DNA of 64,000 nt from Nitrobacter sp047149785 (GCF_047149785.1 NZ_BAAGBE010000001.1:1550001-1614000), one strand, 5' to 3'. Shown: positions 17,260 to 27,907, numbered from the stretch's first letter. The notes: generated by a model from the sequence alone, not told the origin. Numbers and translations are program-made.

Positions 17260-17660
17260 CTAGCCGACGATCTCGTTACTTGAGAAAAACTGGGCGATTT
17301 CGACCGCAGCGGTATCGGTTGCGTCCGATCCGTGAACGGAATTTTCGCCGACCGACTTCGCATGGAGCTTGCGGATCGTGCCGTCGGCGGCCTTGGACGG
17401 ATCGGTCGCACCCATGATCTCGCGATACTTGAGGACGGCGTTGTCCCCTTCCAGCACCTGCACGACGACGGGAGCGGAAATCATGAAATCGACCAACTCT
17501 CCGAAAAAGGGGCGCGCCTTGTGCACGGCATAGAACGTTTCGGCCTGCTCGCGGGTCATGCGGATGCGCTTCTGGGCCACGATCCGCAGGCCTGCCTTTT
17601 CGATCAGGGCGTTGATCGCACCGCCGGCTTGAGAATGGAAAAGGTGCGTTCAGTCGCCAT
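17260..17660 (-). pseudogene. ndk: Nucleoside diphosphate kinase, frameshifted near the 5' end
   Basis: The ATG at 17660 opens MATERTFSILKP, the normal start of NDK, but the next codons run AVRSTP-stop. The rest (VAQKRIRMTREQAETFYAVH ... catalytic-His box NSVHGSDA ... IAQFFSSNEIVG) is intact in another frame. Compared with the family (KPDATRRNLTG-x-INALIEKAGLRI), about 25 bp are missing between the KP codons and the INALIE codons. The junction reads CCGG, consistent with deletion between two CCGG copies. A GTG at 17578-17580 could give a 106-residue protein lacking the first strand and helix, which is unlikely to fold as NDK. Length is 401 bp against an expected 426. A sequencing error is unlikely to remove 25 bp but should be excluded. 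Confidence 0.82.
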
Positions 17661-17887
17661 GTCGAGATCCTTGATTGAGCGGCCGTGGGAATTGCGGCGC
17701 TTATATCGGCGCGCCTCATTGACGGCAAGCGCGCTCGGCACGCCAACGCCAGGCTGGCAACGCAGAGAAACAGCCCGCACAGGGGATCGCGCGCCATTGA
17801 AAATCTGGCGATTTCGGTAGGTAACGCGTTTTTCCCAGCGCATGCGATGGCGAAGCTGCTATAAGCGCCCCCACACCAGCTATTAGT

Positions 17888-18256
17888 ATGAACGAACTGG
17901 CTCGACAGATGAGTGGATTCAAGGAGCCCGGCTTTGCTGACCGCCAAAAGGCGGCGCTTGAGGCCCGGAAAAATATTCTCGACAAGTTTCGCGCGCAGCC
18001 CGGTCCTGACGACCCCGTCGTGAAGCAAAGACAGGCCGAGCGCGAGGCCCATGCGGCGGCCCGCGAGACGGCGCGGCAGGCCCGCGAAGCCGAGAAGGCT
18101 GCGCGAAAGGCCCACGAGGCGGAGGCCGCTGCAGCCGCCGCCGCGCAGCTCGCTCTGGAGAAAGAAGAAGCGACGGCCGCCAAGGCCACTTTCGAAAGCG
18201 AACGCAAGGCGGCGCGCGATGCCCGCTATGCCGCCAGAAAGAAGCGGAAGAAGTAA
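17888..18256 (+). CDS. DUF6481 family protein, Ala/Lys/Glu-rich helix
   Basis: 122 residues from the ATG at 17888; the ATG at 17909 (MSGFKEPGFADRQKAALEAR) is where most homologues I recall begin, so the true length may be 115. After the SGFKEPxFADRQ box the protein is one long charged helix rich in Ala, Glu, Arg and Lys, likely coiled coil, ending in a basic RYAARKKRKK tail. The function is unknown; proteins of this type are cytoplasmic and widespread in Bradyrhizobiaceae. It is divergent from ndk. Confidence 0.8.
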   Translation: MNELARQMSGFKEPGFADRQKAALEARKNILDKFRAQPGPDDPVVKQRQAEREAHAAARETARQAREAEKAARKAHEAEAAAAAAAQLALEKEEATAAKATFESERKAARDARYAARKKRKK

Positions 18257-18404
18257 CCCGCGATACGGCGGACGTTGGTCCCTTACCCAGTATACCGGCG
18301 GCATACCGGCGAAGGAGCGGCGGAGACGAACCGGCCAATGCGGCGTCTCGTCGCGAGCAGGACTGACCGAAAGTCGCCAGGACGAAAACCCGGCAGTGTA
18401 ATTA

Positions 18405-20407
<2,003 letters not shown>

Positions 20408-20411
<4 letters not shown>

Positions 20412-22012
20412 ATCCTGAACAGGCCGAACGTCGTCGGCTCAACGGCTGCATTGGCCGCCGCCGACAATCCGAGCGCCAGCACCAGGCGCGTATCCACCGG
20501 GTCGATCACGCCGTCGTCCCACAGCCGCGCGGTGGCGTAATAGGGATTGCCCTGGCTTTCGTATTGCGCGCGGATCGGCGCCTGGAATTCGCGCTCCTCC
20601 TCGGCCGACCAGGTGCCGCCTTTGGCCTCGATGTTCTCGCGTCGCAGCGTGCTGAGAACGATCGCGGCCTGCTCGCCGCCCATCACGGAAATTCGCGCGT
20701 TCGGCCACATCCACAGAAATCGCGGCGAGAAAGCACGGCCGCACATGCCGTAATTGCCCGCGCCGTAGGAGCCGCCGATCACCACGGTGAATTTCGGCAC
20801 GGCGGCGGTCGCGACCGCCGTGACAAGTTTAGCGCCGTCGCGCGCGATGCCGCCGGCCTCGTATTTCTTACCGACCATGAAGCCGGTGATGTTTTGCAGG
20901 AACACCAGCGGAATGCCGCGCTGGCAGCACAGCTCGATGAAATGCGTGCCCTTGAGCGCGCTTTCGCTGAACAGGATGCCGTTGTTGGCGACGATGCCGA
21001 CCGGATAACCCCAGATATAAGCAAAGCCGCACACCAGCGTCTGCCCGTAGAGCTTCTTGAACTCGTCGAATTCAGATCCGTCGACAATGCGCGCGATGAT
21101 GTCGCGCACGTCGAACGGCTTGCGGCCGTCCGCTGGCACCGCGCCGTAAATTTCCTCTCTGGCGAACAGCGGCTCTCGCGGCGCGCGCATGTTGAGCGGC
21201 GCGTGCTGCGGCGGCTTCAAGGTCGAGACGATGCGGCGCGCGATCCCGATCGCGTGGGCATCGTTCTGCGCATAGTGATCGGTGACGCCGGACTGCCGCG
21301 AATGCACGTCCGCGCCGCCGAGTTCTTCCGCCGTGACGACCTCGCCGGTCGCGGCCTTCACCAGCGGCGGACCGCCGAGAAAGATCGTGCCTTGATTACG
21401 GACGATGATGCTCTCGTCCGACATCGCCGGCACATAGGCTCCGCCCGCGGTGCAGGATCCCATCACGATGGCGATCTGCGCGATGCCCTGCGCCGACATG
21501 GTGGCCTGGTTGTAGAAGATGCGGCCGAAGTGGCGCTCGTCGGGAAAGATCTCGTCCTGCCGCGGCAGGAACGCGCCGCCGGAATCCACCATGTAGATGC
21601 ACGGCAGATTGTTCTGCCGCGCGATATCCTGCGCCCGCAGATGCTTCTTCACGGTCATCGGATAATAGGTGCCGCCCTTGATGGTGGCATCGTTGGCGAC
21701 GATCACGCACTCGCGGCCCGAGACGCGGCCGACGCCGGTGATGATGCTCGCCGAATGCACGTCGCCGCCGTACATGCCGTTCGCCGCCAGCGGCGACAGT
21801 TCGAGAAACGCGGTGCCGGGATCGAGCAGCAGATCGACGCGCTCGCGGGCCGGCATCTTGCCGCGCGAGGCATGGCGGGCGCGCGCGGCCTCGCCGCCTC
21901 CGCCCGCGGCGATCGCGAGCTTGTCGCGCAACTCCGCGACGAGAGCCTTCATCGCTTCAGTGTTGCGCGCAAAATCGGACGAGGTGGGATCGATACCGGA
22001 ACGAAGCGCCAT
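20408..22012 (-). CDS. mccB: 3-methylcrotonyl-CoA carboxylase, carboxyltransferase subunit
   Basis: 534 residues from the ATG at 22012 (MALRSGIDPTSSDFARNTEA), the family's usual length; an upstream TTG reading is discarded. It transfers carboxyl from biotin to 3-methylcrotonyl-CoA, giving 3-methylglutaconyl-CoA. NDATIKGGTYYPMTVKKHL and MGSCTAGGAYVPAMSDE are hallmarks of MCC-beta rather than PCC-beta, and the oxyanion-hole glycines (VVIGGSYGAGNYGMCG) are intact. It forms a translationally coupled pair with mccA. No isovaleryl-CoA dehydrogenase or HMG-CoA lyase gene adjoins, so the leucine pathway is split in this genome. Confidence 0.94.
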
Positions 22013-22266
22013 GGCGGCCCAGGATGGTGGCAGGCGTTGAAGCTCTCGTCTGAGCATGTTTCTTTTAGACGGAATCAGCAACCCGTCATGCCCGGCTTTA
22101 TGACGGGCATCCACGTCTTTGGAATTTCAGCGAAAAACTATGGAAGGCCGGGACCATAGGCGAGCGAAGCGACGCCGTTCTTCAAACGGCTATGGCCGAG
22201 CGGCAACGGCGCCCTTCCCCGAACGGCCATTCCGGGCCATGACGATTATGGGCGACGCGACCTGCG

Positions 22267-22572
22267 CTAATGCGTCCAGGGCTCGATGCGGCGAAATGCG
22301 AAATTGTCGGCGTAGGCCGCCTTTCGCTCCGCCTTCGGCTTCGGCTCGATCACCTGATAGGGAATGCCCTCGCGCTCACAATAGGCGATGGCGTCCTCCT
22401 TTGTATCGAAGCGAATCGTGATCTGCTGCTTCATGTCGCCGGAGCTGGTCCAGCCCATCAGGGGCTCGATGACCTGCGGCTGCTCAGGCTCGTAGTCGAG
22501 CTGCCATTCCCTGGTCTGGACGACCCCCGATTGCATCGCATTTTTGGCGGGCTTGAAGATACGTGCTGTCAT
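22267..22572 (-). CDS. NDUFS4-type accessory subunit of respiratory complex I
   Basis: 101 residues from the ATG at 22572 (MTARIFKPAKNAMQSGVVQT). The segment REWQLDYEP...PLMGWTSSGDM then a strand pattern and YQVIEPKPK is the ETC complex I subunit/NDUFS4 family (PF04800), an accessory subunit shared by alphaproteobacteria and mitochondria. It helps hold the NADH-oxidising arm together. It is monocistronic, downstream of tRNA-Pro. Confidence 0.9.
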   Translation of the reverse strand: MTARIFKPAKNAMQSGVVQTREWQLDYEPEQPQVIEPLMGWTSSGDMKQQITIRFDTKEDAIAYCEREGIPYQVIEPKPKAERKAAYADNFAFRRIEPWTH

Positions 22573-22878
22573 GGATCGCTGTAACCTGCTGCCATGCCGC
22601 CCGGCAAAGCCCGACGGACCCGTTGGGTATATTCTTTATGCCGCGGCAAGACAATCTCGTCGACTGCGGCAGTGCGGCAGGGAGACGCATCCGGCGGCCC
22701 GGTCCTTCCGGCCTGCCAGAGTAGCTGCGGCCGACATAGGTGTGCTCCAGCACGAGCCCGCGCCCTTTTTTCAGCACGTCGAGCCAGCCTTTTAATAGCC
22801 GCAGCCGATGGCAATGACGTCCCCTGCGGCGGGCTGAATACCGTCGACACCGCCTCGATGGGCCGGGCAAGGTAACTC
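22573..22878. other. Intergenic region between tRNA-Pro and the NDUFS4-like gene
   Basis: 306 bp. An open frame on the minus strand (LKGWLDVLKKGRGLVLEHTY...) crosses it but lacks a start with a ribosome site, and no family was recognised. It may be a short unknown gene or spacer. Confidence 0.3.
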
Positions 22879-22955
22879 TGGTCGGGGCACCCAGATTCGA
22901 ACTGGGGACCTGCAGTACCCAAAACTGCCGCGCTACCAGGCTGCGCTATACCCCG
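22879..22955 (-). tRNA. tRNA-Pro (anticodon TGG), CCA encoded
   Basis: Read on the minus strand the acceptor arms are CGGGGTA / TGCCCCG (one G-T pair), then A and CCA. The D arm is GCGCAGCCTGGTAGCGC. The anticodon stem GCAGT / ACTGC encloses TTTGGGT (anticodon TGG). The T arm contains GGTTCGAA-type sequence (AGTTCGAATCT). All four arms fold, so the gene looks functional. Confidence 0.96.
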
Positions 22956-23010
22956 ATCTCCTGGAAACGTGTCGTTACATGCTTCCGGCTGACCCAGCAA
23001 GCGGCCTGGC

Positions 23011-23126
23011 GACTTTCCGCTTCTCGGAGCGGGCTTTTATGATTTTGATTTGACGCGTTTCTCCACGCGAAGGGATGTCCATCCTCGCATCAGCCCGCGG
23101 ACATGCTTTGCTTGAAAACGCTTCAG
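23011..23126. repeat. Dispersed repeat family A, degenerate long form (copy A3)
   Basis: ACTTTCCGCTTCTCGGAGCG replaces the usual hairpin (one arm eroded), followed by the conserved TTTTGATTTGACGCGTTT core, an inserted middle segment and CTTGAAAACGCTTCAG. It lies just downstream of the DUF192 gene and upstream of tRNA-Pro on the minus strand. Confidence 0.75.
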
Positions 23127-23131
23127 GGGCG

Positions 23132-23617
23132 TCAATGACCGTTGAAGAGCGGATGCGAAACCCGGTCGCCCGGCGCAATACCGTACTTTTTCGCGGTCCC
23201 CGCAATCACCTCGAGCACGGCTTTTGCCAGGCCGCGCGAGGGAATGATCTGGGTCGAAAGCGGCTCGGTGTTCTCGGCGATCCGGAGAACGCGGCCGTCC
23301 GGATCGATAAAGATCATGTCGAGCGGGATATAGGTGTTTTTCATCCACATCGACACCTGCTGGGCCGGGGAAAAATCGAACAGCATGCCCTGCCCGTCCG
23401 GCAGATGCTTCCGATACATCAACCCGGTCTCCTTCTCCTTCTCGGTCTTCGCCAGTTCAACCGAGAACACCTTCACGCCAGTCCGAGTCGCGATTTCCAG
23501 CGGCTGGAATTCGGCGGCGCGAACACCGTCCAACGTGACCAGGCCGATGCAGGAAATCAGCGCAATCCATAAACCGACGCGCAGACACGCCAGACCGAGT
23601 TTCGGCATCCGCATCAT
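23132..23617 (-). CDS. DUF192 family exported protein
   Basis: 161 residues from the ATG at 23617 (MMRMPKLGLACLRVGLWIAL), with a signal peptide or anchor at about residues 9-34 ending in VRAAEF. The DUF192 core is plain: KEKETGLMYRKHLPDGQGML, then VSMWMKNTYIPLDMIFID and GLAKAVLEVIAGTA. The fold is a small beta barrel; the function is unknown, probably periplasmic. It stands alone between a cold-shock gene and repeat A3. Confidence 0.88.
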   Translation of the reverse strand: MMRMPKLGLACLRVGLWIALISCIGLVTLDGVRAAEFQPLEIATRTGVKVFSVELAKTEKEKETGLMYRKHLPDGQGMLFDFSPAQQVSMWMKNTYIPLDMIFIDPDGRVLRIAENTEPLSTQIIPSRGLAKAVLEVIAGTAKKYGIAPGDRVSHPLFNGH

Positions 23618-23753
23618 CGGGGACAACTCGTCAGGATAAAAAATCACGGGTAAGCACCTGGATCGCCGGGTCCAGGATTCATAACGGGCGGCCGCCGCGG
23701 CCGCAAAACACGATTTCCGGAAAGCGCGCGCGCTTGCCCGACCCGTTGGTGGA

Positions 23754-24407
23754 TCAGTGAGAGAACAGACCGGGGGCACCGGTTTCCGGTTGAACTTCGG
23801 CAGCCATCATGCCCTTGGAGCCCGGCCCGAACCGAACCAGAACGAACTGCCCCGGCCGGAGTTCGGTCATGCCGAAGCGCCGCAGCGTTTCCATATGAAC
23901 GAAAATGTCCGGCGTCCCCTCACCGCAGGTCAGGAATCCAAAGCCGCGCAACCGGTTGAACCATTTCACCTGCGCCCGCTCCAGGCCGCTGGTCGGCGTC
24001 ACGCTGACGTGGGTGCGTGGCGGCAACATCTGCGCCGGATGAATGGCCGTGGACTCGTCCATGGAGGTGATCCGAAACGCCTGATAGCCCTTCGATCGCT
24101 GCACGCATTCGCAGACCAGACGGGCCCCCTCATAAGCCGTCTGATAGCCGTCGCGACGAAGCACGGTGACATGCAGCAGCACGTCCGGCCAGCCGTTGTC
24201 CGGGACGATGAAACCGTAGCCCTTTGAAGCGTCAAACCATTTGATGACGCCGCTGATCTCGACGATGTTCGTAGGGGATTCTCCGAGCCCCGTGAACGGG
24301 CCGAGCCCCGACTCCCGATCCGCCGTTCCACAAAAGTCCTTCGACCCGAGGCGATCACTCACCGCCGGACCTCCAAGCTTCCTGGATTCAAATCCGTCCG
24401 ACCCCAT
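23754..24407 (-). CDS. Tandem cold-shock-domain protein
   Basis: 217 residues from the ATG at 24407 (MGSDGFESRKLGGPAVSDRL). It holds two cold-shock domains. CSD1 (about 50-115) has ISGVIKWFDASKGYGFIVPD and DVLLHVTVLRRDG; CSD2 (about 140-205) has AQVKWFNRLRGFGFLTCGEG and DIFVHMETLRRFG. RNP1/RNP2 are intact in both, so it should bind single-stranded nucleic acid. Double-CSD proteins of this size are typical of alphaproteobacteria. The upstream 470 bp is AT-rich, suitable for a regulated leader. Confidence 0.9.
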   Translation of the reverse strand: MGSDGFESRKLGGPAVSDRLGSKDFCGTADRESGLGPFTGLGESPTNIVEISGVIKWFDASKGYGFIVPDNGWPDVLLHVTVLRRDGYQTAYEGARLVCECVQRSKGYQAFRITSMDESTAIHPAQMLPPRTHVSVTPTSGLERAQVKWFNRLRGFGFLTCGEGTPDIFVHMETLRRFGMTELRPGQFVLVRFGPGSKGMMAAEVQPETGAPGLFSH

Positions 24408-24880
24408 GACGCAGCACCCCACACAATTTACTACAGCTACTGTCTGTTACGGCTATCGTCTATGCAACACCGTTATTTACGGATATATATAACCGAGCGA
24501 ATCTTATTAATCAAAAGATAACACTCTCGCGAGCGTCGCAAGACAAAAAATAAATTGACCGCGACCTATGAACAGCCTTGCACATCCGCGAATCATTTTC
24601 GGCCCCGGGGCCCGTTAACCATTTCCGTATCGTCAATGGCGCGTCGGATAGAAGGAATGATCTGTCCGATGCCTCTTTTGTCGAGAACATCGGCTCTGCT
24701 CCACATCATTCTGGTGATATTCGCGGAAGCTGGGAAGATTGGCGCACGTTATTCACGGCATTTTAGGCGCGGGTAGCATCTATGCAAGGTCTCTCGATTG
24801 ACGCGTGCCCCCCGCTTTGTTGAAATCATTCCAGACAGAGCCGGATAATTTAATTCGCAAGGGCGGAAGGAGGGAGCGCG
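24408..24880. other. AT-rich divergent intergenic region
   Basis: 473 bp between the tandem cold-shock gene (minus) and a small gene (plus). 24420-24560 is strikingly AT-rich, with TATATATAA-like stretches near 24482-24492, and probably carries the promoter and leader of the cold-shock gene. A 62-codon plus-strand frame at 24578-24766 has no ribosome site and no recognised family. Confidence 0.45.
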
Positions 24881-25087
24881 ATGGCGCACAGGCAGATAAA
24901 TCAGAGCCGTCCCGACCACAATCCCGGGTCGGAGCGAGCTGATATCGTGCGGCGCGTCGCCAGCTTCAAGGCGCATCAAGCCCGGCTCCAGCAGGAACGG
25001 AACGCTTACTACGAGTCGGTTCGCGCGCAAATGAGCAGAACACTGGACGGAACGCGGCGTACGAACACCGCAAATCCGCCCGAGTGA
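24881..25087 (+). CDS. Small basic hypothetical protein
   Basis: 68 residues from the ATG at 24881 (MAHRQINQSRPDHNPGSERA), chosen because a near-perfect AAGGAGGG ribosome site ends about 9 bases upstream. The protein is hydrophilic, with a central helix-forming part (RRVASFKAHQARLQQERNAY) and a disordered tail. No family was recognised. A strong hairpin follows at 25127-25153, which supports a short transcript unit. Confidence 0.65.
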   Translation: MAHRQINQSRPDHNPGSERADIVRRVASFKAHQARLQQERNAYYESVRAQMSRTLDGTRRTNTANPPE

Positions 25088-25126
25088 GTGAGGCTTAAAC
25101 TCCTGGGAAAAATATTCCCGACAAAT

Positions 25127-25153
25127 ATTCTCCGGGACTATTCACCGGAGAAT
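25127..25153. terminator. Perfect 9-bp hairpin between convergent genes
   Basis: ATTCTCCGG and CCGGAGAAT pair perfectly around a 9-base loop, with AT-rich flanks on both sides. It is placed between a plus-strand gene ending at 25087 and a minus-strand gene ending at 25209, so it may end both transcripts. Confidence 0.6.
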
Positions 25154-25208
25154 TTCGATCTGTGATCGACCCTTCTGTGATCGACCCTCCGGCGCCTCCA
25201 GCGTCGGA

Positions 25209-25538
25209 TCACCAGCGATGGCGCCAGTGGTGCCAGTGTCTGTGGCCCCAGTATCTGTACGGGCCTCCGTAATAGGCATAAGGCCCGCCATAATAAGCGG
25301 GTGACCACCCGTAAGCCGGTCCATAATATGGCCGATAGTAGCGCGGCCGATAATAGCCCCCGTAATATCCGTAGGGTCCATAATAGTATGAACTCGCTGC
25401 AGCGCCCGCAGCCAGCGCGCCGAGGGCGAGACCAAATCCAAGACCGGGTCCAATTCGATGGGCTTGAGCCGGCACCGGCGCAACAACAGCACTACCGATT
25501 GCCGCCACGGTCGCAATCGTGATCGCCATTCTTTTCAT
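25209..25538 (-). CDS. Tyr/Gly-rich exported small protein
   Basis: 109 residues from the ATG at 25538 (MKRMAITIATVAAIGSAVVA); another ATG two codons upstream is possible. A clear signal peptide ends near AQAHRI. After a short hydrophobic stretch (GFGLALGALAAGAAASS) the mature part is a low-complexity run of YYG, YGGYY, RPRYYRPYYG repeats ending in HRHWHHWRHRW. Such Tyr/Gly/His-rich secreted proteins are common and unnamed in Bradyrhizobiaceae; the role is unknown. Confidence 0.75.
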   Translation of the reverse strand: MKRMAITIATVAAIGSAVVAPVPAQAHRIGPGLGFGLALGALAAGAAASSYYYGPYGYYGGYYRPRYYRPYYGPAYGWSPAYYGGPYAYYGGPYRYWGHRHWHHWRHRW

Positions 25539-25690
25539 GTGCATGTTCTCCCGCGAAACGTCCGAAAAAGCAACGCGGTTCATTCGGTTTGGTTGCACTC
25601 GGAAAGCGGCCGGATCGGAACAGCCCTTCGAGCCATTATCAAGGAATCGATGTTTCGGAATCCATCAATTATGCGATTGTCTTGAGCCGT

Positions 25691-25861
25691 TTAGCGCACG
25701 AACAGCGAGATGAGGAACGCGAGCACCACGCAACCCACCAATCCCGCGAGAAAAATGGTCTTGCGGGCTTTGGTTCTCAGGATGATCTCGCCACCGCGCG
25801 CCTTCTCGGCCGGATAAGGTTTCGGCGGCGGGGGTGGCTCTGCCGGGCTTTCGCGTACCAT
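25691..25861 (-). CDS. Small single-pass membrane protein with KPYPAEKARGGEIILRT motif
   Basis: 56 residues from the ATG at 25861 (MVRESPAEPPPPPKPYPAEK); a GTG at 25930 gives 79. A proline-rich N-terminus leads to the box KPYPAEKARGGEIILRT, then one membrane helix (IFLAGLVGCVVLAFLISLFV). I recall near-identical small proteins in Bradyrhizobium, sometimes mislabelled as peptide transport permeases; the function is unknown. Confidence 0.65.
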   Translation of the reverse strand: MVRESPAEPPPPPKPYPAEKARGGEIILRTKARKTIFLAGLVGCVVLAFLISLFVR

Positions 25862-26165
25862 CCTGGTCAATGGCGGGCGGCCGAATGCGTTCCGCCGGCG
25901 AGATCGAATGCCGCTTGACGGTGTGTTCACGCCGAACCAGGCAAAATCAAATTGCTCACGGCGCGAAAAATCCGTCTCGCCGCTCTGCTTTCGCGCCGGT
26001 TCGTTGCTATCTGCCAGTGTGGCGGCTCGTTTTCATTGCCTAATCGAGGCTGAACCTAAACCACACCCTTTGATTTCGAGGTTCGCATCAAAGGTTGCCG
26101 CAAGGGTATGCGAACTTTGAAATCGGGACACCAGGCCGGATCCGACGTCTCAGGAGACATGGAAC

Positions 26166-26615
26166 ATGCGTTACCTTCACACCATGCTGCGCGTGCGCGA
26201 CCTTGAAAGCGCGCTGAAGTTTTACGTAAATGCCCTGGGCCTAAAAGAAGTCCGCCGCGTCGACAACGACAAGGCGAGGTTCACGCTGGTCTTCTTGTGC
26301 GCACCGGAAGACGAGAACCTCGTCAGGCAGTCCAGGGGGCGCGGCGCGCCGCTGATCGAATTGACCTACAACTGGGATAACGAAGCATACGGAGAGGACC
26401 GTTATTTCGGTCACCTCGCTTATGAGGTCGACGACATCTATGCGACGTGCGAGCGGCTTATGCAGCTCGGGGTCACGATCAATCGTCCGCCCCGCGACGG
26501 GCAGATGGCGTTCATCCGCTCGCCGGACCGGCACTCGATCGAGTTGCTGCAAAAGGGCGAGGCCCGGCCCCCGGCTGAACCGTGGAATTCGATGCCGAAC
26601 ACAGGTCACTGGTAG
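26166..26615 (+). CDS. gloA: Lactoylglutathione lyase (glyoxalase I)
   Basis: 149 residues from the ATG at 26166 (MRYLHTMLRVRDLESALKFY), preceded by AGGAG. It converts the hemithioacetal of methylglyoxal and glutathione to S-lactoylglutathione. The four metal ligands are visible: His in RYLHTMLRV, Glu in LIELTYNW, His in YFGHLAYEV and Glu in HSIELLQKG. It is slightly longer than E. coli GloA through a C-terminal tail. The Ni/Zn preference is not determined. Confidence 0.95.
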   Translation: MRYLHTMLRVRDLESALKFYVNALGLKEVRRVDNDKARFTLVFLCAPEDENLVRQSRGRGAPLIELTYNWDNEAYGEDRYFGHLAYEVDDIYATCERLMQLGVTINRPPRDGQMAFIRSPDRHSIELLQKGEARPPAEPWNSMPNTGHW

Positions 26616-26797
26616 CCGGCGGACGGCTGCGTCAACCCCGGTGACCTTGCGTCTCGTCAAGCCACGCGTGACGCCGACGCACGACAACTGCCTCTCCGCA
26701 GAAAACAGTCACGGCCGCTATTCCGAAGCGCGACGCGCCGGAACGATTCCGGTCCCTGCCCGTTCCACTTGCAAGATCGACATCCGAGGAGACGAGA

Positions 26798-26878
26798 ATG
26801 GGACGCGGACTTTTGCTTTGGCTGTTAGGCGTGCCGATACCGGTGATTATTCTTCTTTGGCTGTTCTTCGGTCGCTGA
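26798..26878 (+). CDS. 26-residue hydrophobic small protein
   Basis: MGRGLLLWLLGVPIPVIILL then WLFFGR-stop. The ATG at 26798 follows a GAGGAG site about 7 bases upstream, and an excellent terminator starts 15 bases after the stop, so this is a complete short transcription unit. It is a single membrane helix. Very similar MGRGLLLWLLGVPIP peptides occur widely in alphaproteobacteria by my recollection; the role is unknown. It is too short for ordinary gene callers. Confidence 0.8.
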   Translation: MGRGLLLWLLGVPIPVIILLWLFFGR

Positions 26879-26893
26879 CGCTTCCAGCGTTAA

Positions 26894-26919
26894 AGGGCCT
26901 CGCTTCGGTGAGGCCTTTT
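26894..26919 (+). terminator. Rho-independent terminator
   Basis: GGCCTCGC-TTCG-GTGAGGCC followed by TTTTG: an 8-bp stem (one G-T) with a TTCG loop and a T run, directly after the 26-residue protein gene. Confidence 0.88.
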
Positions 26920-27000
26920 GACGTTCGCCATAGCTGGCATCCGATCTCGAGTCTTTCGCTCCCCGGCTGAGCAGGGGTGACCCATCCGGACGCGGGCACG

Positions 27001-27252
27001 TCAGCGTCCGATGCCGCCGCCACCAACGCCGATGCCGCCGCCGATCCGGACGCAGCTTGACGAGCCCTCGACCCACACAAAGCCTGGTCCGAATTCCGCA
27101 CAAGGTTTTCGCGCAGGCGGGGCGGCTTTCCTGGCCGGCTGCTCGGCCTTGATATCGTGGTTGGAGATATGTGAGCCGCGCGTCTGCGCCCACGCGGGCA
27201 AGCCGGCGACGGACAGCGCCACGACAATTCCGCGTAACGATCGCCACGTCAT
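27001..27252 (-). CDS. Small secreted protein with a porin-like CxxFGPGFxxVxGxxxCVRIGG motif
   Basis: 83 residues from the ATG at 27252 (MTWRSLRGIVVALSVAGLPA), with a signal peptide ending near AWAQ. The mature part contains CAEFGPGFVWVEGSSSCVRI, which copies the conserved two-cysteine hairpin at the start of rhizobial porins (CSLYGAGFYYIPGTDTCIKI type), then a Gly tail GGGIGVGGGGIGR. The rest of the barrel is absent: either a truncated porin or an independent small family. Function unknown. Confidence 0.65.
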   Translation of the reverse strand: MTWRSLRGIVVALSVAGLPAWAQTRGSHISNHDIKAEQPARKAAPPARKPCAEFGPGFVWVEGSSSCVRIGGGIGVGGGGIGR

Positions 27253-27544
27253 GCCCGGATGCTCCGTCGCAGATCCGCTTCAGCCTCTCGCAGCCTCTTT
27301 TTGCATCGCTTTTCGAGCTTGCATCGCTTCCGAGGTAAGCCCCCGAACCGCATTCGGCCTCCTTCGGGGAGAGTGCTTGCCCCTCCGGTCAAACGCCACT
27401 ATACGTTCCGCCGCTGCCGCCGGTCCGGTTAGCCGCCTCCCGGAGACCTCTCCTGTCAGGGCAATGCCAGGACATTGATCTGATGGAAGTATTGCAGCGG
27501 ATTTGAGACTGAAACGACGGCGCCAATCGTCGCTGAAAAGTTCA

Positions 27545-27619
27545 GCTCCCTTCGTCTATCGGTCAGGACGCCACCCTTTCACGGTGGAGAGAGCGGTTCG
27601 ATTCCGCTAGGGAGCGCCA
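27545..27619 (+). tRNA. tRNA-Glu (anticodon TTC), CCA encoded
   Basis: Acceptor GCTCCCT / AGGGAGC then G and CCA; D arm GTCTATCGGTCAGGAC; anticodon stem CCACC / GGTGG around CTTTCAC (anticodon TTC); T arm AGCGGTTCGATTCCGCT. All arms fold. Confidence 0.96.
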
Positions 27620-27907
27620 GCGCCAATTTTGGCGTTGAATTCATTCAATAAAATTGATCTGATTGACCCGCTTTTTTGGAACGGATGTTCTGGTGGGTCA
27701 CGGCCGATGCTGGTCGGCCTGTTCGATCCGAATCCCGAACCGGAGACGCCGGCAAGGGCGGTCCGCCGTTGCACTGGTCTCGCCGCTTCGACGATCCGAT
27801 GCCGGACGGCAGCACGATTCGGACCAGCGGTCACAGCCGGTGATGTTATTCCTAAATGGAGCGCAGCATGGTAGTCCGAATGGCATTTCATCTGGAGGGT
27901 GAACACT

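Noticed and set aside
16408..17265. Manganese (yybP-ykoY) riboswitch ahead of TerC
   Set aside because: Only 21 bp separate TerC from the ndk remnant, and no such fold was seen.
17260..17580. Shorter NDK from an internal GTG as the true gene
   Set aside because: It would lack the first strand and helix of the fold; the normal start MATERTFSILKP is still present upstream, so a deletion explains the data better.
22879..22955. tRNA-Pro as attachment site of an integrated element
   Set aside because: No integrase gene and no duplicated tRNA end nearby.
24578..24766. Possible 62-residue gene
   Set aside because: No ribosome site, start codon is TTG, no family; kept only as a note in the intergenic entry.
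27620..27640. CGCCAATTTTGGCG after tRNA-Glu as a terminator
   Set aside because: Palindrome with only a two-base centre and no T run beyond it; too weak to claim.
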